A stretch of DNA of 64,000 bases from assembly GCA_963580285.1 (NCBI GenBank), contig OY757012.1, positions 170,707,994 to 170,771,993 on the forward strand, read 5' to 3'. Shown in pieces: positions 54,024 to 60,000 of this stretch. The position numbers and the translations under genes are program-made. Each line of letters starts with the position of its first letter. Positions within the stretch are counted from its first letter, which is position 1. This DNA is from Lucinisca nassula (Eukaryota > Mollusca > Bivalvia > Lucinida > Lucinidae). Under the pieces are notes generated by a model. The model had not been told where the DNA came from and did no database searches. It was given only the letters and a program-made list of their open reading frames with translations.

Positions 54024-57000
54024 CATAGTAGAAGTAGTTTTGGACCCATGTATTGTTTAGCCAAGTGTAAATTTTGGCTTGGTGCTTAATCAGGTCTTGG
54101 GTGTTAGCTAAACAAATATCTAAGAGATGCTACTCTTGTGTTAGAAACAATTAAAGGATACAGACTTGAAATACACATTATCCCTTCTTGGACATGTATT
54201 CTGCGTTTAGTCCGCACAAATATAAAATAATGTTGAGAGCATGTAGAACCTTCATAGACGACAGTGATCAGAAGACAGGATTATCCCATTTTATTTAGGA
54301 AGTGTGATTCTTGCAAGTTAATTCAACAGACATGACTGTTTTAAAATATCTCTTGTTATTATTATCATGTGGTGGAGGTGTTTTGGAAAAATTTTGAGCT
54401 GTTAAGTCACTTTGGCTTACATGCTTACTCATTTGCATTTTTCATTGCATTGCCTATAGTATACAAAATTTCTTCAATACATGGGTCAGTGTCCCAAAAA
54501 GAATATTAAGTTGTCTTTTTCTAGACTCGCATGGTGGTTGTCAATACCATGCGGTTGATGCTGGCAGGCATATGATGGGGTACACCCGTCATAGGCATAC
54601 CAGCATTATATGTAAATTTACATGGGCATGTTGCTTAAAATATAGGAGTCTGTTAGACACCCTTTAAGTATCCACAACCTCCCTGTTGACACTGGTGGGC
54701 AGTTGTCGCAGTCAATGGGCAGCACATGGAAGACTAGCCATTGTCTTCCAGGGCTGCCTATTGATAAACATGTAGGTTAGTGAATAATTTAACCAAGGAT
54801 TTACTTACCCGATGTGAAAGAATATAAGAATCTAATATGGGGTTCTGTTGTAGATAAGCGTTTCCAACCCGAGGGATGACCGTGCTGAGCGGAACCGAGG
54901 CTATGCCTCGGTTCCGCTTAGCACGGTCAACCCGAGGGTTGGAAACGCCCATCTACAACAGAACACCATATTGGATTCTTTTTCTTGCACAACACCTCCG
55001 GTTAGTTTTGACAGCCCGCACATGTATATTGTTTACAAAATAAAAGTAGTGCGGAAGTAGTTCCGGCAGTTGAATAGAATTGAAGCACATTTATGTTAGT
55101 TGCCTGGGTCGGAACATCAGGGTCAGAACACAAATTTCTGTCCCAGGGTAAAATCACGGATTTCCTTGTCTGGTGTGCAAGAAGGTATGTTATAGCCCGC
55201 TCTGTAAATAAAAATAAAAAATGAGTTCCTTTAGGAGCAATGAAAACATTCAGAAGAAAGAAGATGGGTCATACTACTTAGTTTTGGCTAATAAAGCCTC
55301 AAGCATAAAGGCTAATAAATGTAACTCTGATATCATTTGAGATATTTTCATGAAACTTTACAGATATGTAGAATACCATGGGCTGACGCGCAAAATGTAT
55401 GAACCATAACTCTCATTTTCCTTCTTTTGGATTTATTGTCCTTTGAAAAGACTTGCCTATTCTTATGATTTGGTCGTAAGGCTTAATATTTTCATGTCCA
55501 AATTACGACCTTACGATCCAGGCCGAATTCCGTACGATTTTCGTTGTTTGTTAAAAACAAAAACTAAATCGGCCTGATTATTTTGGTTCGGTTCTGGTAA
55601 GCGCGCGTTTATACCGGAACAAAACAATAGTTGTTGTTCCTGGCTTACTCTCGATGTGAATTGAAATTAAATTTCATTGGCCAATGATAGGAAAGTAATC
55701 GAATCACAGTTCATTTAACAAATTCGTTTCGGTATGGGCGGCAAGATGGAAAAATCTGAATCGGTCCGAATCATTGAAGTCTATAAAGAAAAAGAAAAAA
55801 ACGCTAGGCAATGGGCTTATTTTGACCTCTTATCCGATACATTTAAACCCTTACGAATAAAATTTGAATCTTACAATTTTTTTTATGGGATCTTACTGTT
55901 TACTGTCTCGAGGGGTAGGCAAGTCCGTTTGAACATTGAACATCTCCTTTTCTATCATATTTTTAAGGATGAAGATGATGATGATGATGATGACAACTCT
56001 GAGGACAACTTCCTTATAAATTTGAAAACAGCAGTAGCTCATGTAAGTACACACATGTCCATCTGCCCTTCATCATGGTGTAGTTAATATTATCTTGTCC
56101 ATTGGGATCATTGATTCCAATATGGAGTTTGAAAATAGTTCAAGCTCACCAGTGTAGTTCATATTTTCTTGTTCTTTGGGATCATTGATTCCAGTGTGGA
56201 ATTTTGAAAATATTTTAGGGTCACTGATGAGGCCAAGTTGGCAAAAACTAGCTAGTCTGACCCTGTCCTGGAGTCAAGTGTTCTGTATTGGTCCATTGCT
56301 TAGTGAATTAGATAAGCAATGATTAACAATGTAATATAAAAAAATACAAAGGTTGCTATATGTTCTTGTCAAGATGGAAAAGGTGATGAAGGGTCAATCG
56401 TTGTTTACACCATTTGTGCAGCATCCATTTGCCATATCTTGAAATTGAAGTTTTCATAATGGTAGAGTTTCTGTAGGTAACAGAACATATTTTTAAGGCT
56501 GACCAAATCAAGAGCTAACAACATAATCAGTTATCAGTCCAGCTATAGTGATTGATAAGGGCTGCGTTCTTCCAGAGACAGAATGAAGCACTCGCTGAAA
56601 AAAAAATGTGTATATTTCAAGTTTCCACATTTCAGAAACAAAATATTTATATATTTAAATGTTATCCTATGAAAATATTGAAATCGCTCTATAGTATTAT
56701 CAGGGCACACTATATAGTATGATCGGAACACAACATACAGTTTTGCGACATGCGATACAAACCAGGTTTTGACCCCTCTATCGTTCCTTTGAAAATATTG
56801 GCCCTTAAATGGCAAGATGTTTAGTAATACATATATTAATAAAAGCTGACCCGGAATACATCCTCCTAAACCCTTGGGCCAATTTGATTCAAACTTCACA
56901 GGAATGTTGCCTAAGGTGGCTCCCTACCAAAATAGCTAAAATTGTTCCACTCCAACAAACAAGATGGCTACCCGAATTTACTAGAGACAGTGACTCTCAG

Positions 57001-60000
57001 GTGAGCGAATCGATGGCCCTCTTCTTTTAGCTCACCTGTCATGTCGTGACGAGACGAGATGTGAGCTTTTGGTATCACTTTTTGTCTGTCGTGCGTCCTT
57101 CCATGCGTAAACAATTTCTTCAAATAGTATCTCCTCCTAAACCACTGATAGGATGTTTACCACACTTCACAGGAATAATCCTTACGTGGTCCCCTTCCAA
57201 AGTTGTTCAAATGGTTCTGGTTCGTTGCACATCTAGGTTACAGGAGCCAAAAATAGATTTTTTTTTACTGAAAAATTAAAAAAATCTCTGAACCCCCTTG
57301 GCACAGGTCTTCCATATTTGGTATGAAGCTTCATATAGTGGACCTCTACCACGTTCAAATTACAGCCCTGGGGCCAAAAATGCCCTGGCCCCAGGACCCT
57401 TTGGTTTTACATAGACTCGTATATAGGGAAAATCTTCTAAAATCTTCTTCTCTGAAAATGCATGGCCCAGAGCTTTGATATTTTGTATAGAGCTTCATCT
57501 AGTGACCTCCACCAAGATTATTTATGTCCCCCAACCCGAAAGGGAGGGGGACATATTGGTTTTGGTGCGGATCCTGTCGGCGTCAGTGTCGGCGTTGCCT
57601 CTTGTCTGCACTCTATCACCTGAATGGATGGATGGATTTTGATTAAACTTACACAGATACACCATTGGGAGGGGGAATAGTACTGATTAGATTTTGGTGA
57701 CCTTGACCTAATTTTCAAGGTCACAGGGCTGAAACCATTGTCAAATTTTAGACCAAAAAAGCTTGTCTGCACTCTAACTCCTGAACCAATGGAAGGATTT
57801 GGTTCATACTTGATACATTATATCAGTGGGATGGTCTTAAGAACTGACTAGCTTTTGGTGACCTTGACCTAATTTTCAAGGTCACAACGGGAGTTAGACT
57901 TTTAAAAATTGGCTTGTCTGCACTCTTTCTCCTGAACCAGTGGATGAATTTTGATCAAACTTGGTACATTATATCAGTGAGCTGGTCTTAAGAACTGATT
58001 AGATGTTGGTGACCTTGACCTAATTTTCAAGGTCACCACGGGACTTAGACTGTTGAAAATTGCCTTGTCTGCACTCTATCTACTGAACCAGTGGATGGAT
58101 TTGGTTCAAATTAATGAGTGTGGTGGGGGGACATCTGTTTTCTTAGAAAACAATTCTAGTTCAAATTATAGCCCTGGTGCCAAAAAGGCCCCCGCCCGGG
58201 GCCCTTTAATTTTACATAGACTTGTACAGGGAATATCTTTTAAAATCTTGTTCTCTGAAACTGCAAGGCCTAGGTGCTTGATATTTGGTGTGAAGCTTCA
58301 TCTAGTGGACCTCTATCTAGAATGTTCCAGTTATAGTCCATGCGCCCAAAATGTCCCTGCCCGGGGTCCTTTAGTTTTACATGGACTTATACATGTATAG
58401 GGAAAATCTTAAAAAATCCCATTCTCTGAAACCGCAAGGACCACTACCAAGATCATTCAAATTATAGCCCACTAATCCAGCAAGTTTTTTTAAACACAAT
58501 GTTGGATAGTAAATTGAACTCGTTCAAAGTTTAAAACAAGTGGAAAACAATTAAGGCTTCCCAATTTTTAGGGTAAATATGCTTATGTAGAAGACATAGA
58601 AATCAAATAATTAATCCTTACCCTATCATTAAAGCTATTGTTTTTTTATGCAATTTGATGATCTATCGATTAATCAAGTACCAATAAATGTTGCCAACAG
58701 TCATTTTGATGTTATGTTTTTGTAGGTTGATGCAGCTGAAAGCAGGGTCCATGCGGTGATATCTGACTTATTCAAAAGGTATGAAAAAGAAAGACTTCTT
58801 TCCTGCAACGTCAGCACTACATGTCATTTTGGAGACACTGCCAATTTCGTGGGACTTTACCAAACATTGAGATGAAATGACATGTCAAGGTCTGTGGCCA
58901 AATTAAACAATAGGGTTTATAGGCATGCACGGTTCCTCTTTCACTGCTTTGTCCGGGCAGGCTTAGATCATCAAAGGTGTTTACCAGTACTTGTGTGCAG
59001 GTCGGATTCAGCTCTGCATGGAAGCATGATTTAACCCATCTATTTATTCAAGCCCAGATAGGCTTTGGTGGCTGTAATGAAATATTTCTGTGCAGCCTTC
59101 CTCAAATACGCCCCCTCAGTGAGCTGATGGCAGAACCCATAAATATACCATGCGAAGGTCATGAGTGTGTATCTTTGAATTGTGTGTCTGTTCCATATCT
59201 CCTTTATCCCTGAAAGTATTTTCATTATTCTTTTTTATTATTCAAATATCCCCCTCAGTGCTGATGTGCAGAACTTGTAGATAAACAAACCATGCGTGAA
59301 GGTTCACAGTTTAAGGTCATGAGTTTGACTTTTGTGTCCGTTCCATGATTGTTTTTGTTTTTTTTGGCTCGCCTGAGCACGAAGTGCTCATGGTGAGCTA
59401 TTGTGATAGGTCAATGTCCATCGTGCGGCGTCAACAATTTGCTTTAAATGCTAACTCCTCCTAAACCCTTGAGCCAATTTCAATAAAACTTCATAGGAAT
59501 ATTGCTGAGGTGACCCTCTACAAAAATAGCTAAAATTGTTCAGCTCTGCTGAACAAGATGGCCACCAGAGCTAAAAATAGAAAAATCTTTAAACGACAAC
59601 TTCTCCTGTACCTTAAGGCGAATTTCATTCAAACTTTATAGGAATGTTGCTTAGGTGACCCTCTACCAGAATAGCTAAACCGTTTCTGCTCCGGTGAACA
59701 AAATGGCCGCCAGAGCTAAAAATAGAAAATTCTTTAAACGACAACTCCTCCTGTACCCTTTGGCCAAATTTATTCAAACTTCATAGGAATATTGCTTAGG
59801 TGACCCTCCACTAAAATAGCTAAAACGGTATTGCTCTGATGACCAAAATGGCCACCATAGCTAAAAATAGAAAAACATTGTAAATTTGCTTCAAACACAA
59901 ACTCCTCCTCAACCCTTGGGTCATTTTGATTCAAACTTCAAAGGAATGTTGCCCAAATGACTCCCTACCAAAATAGCTAAAATCGATGTGCTCTGACAAA

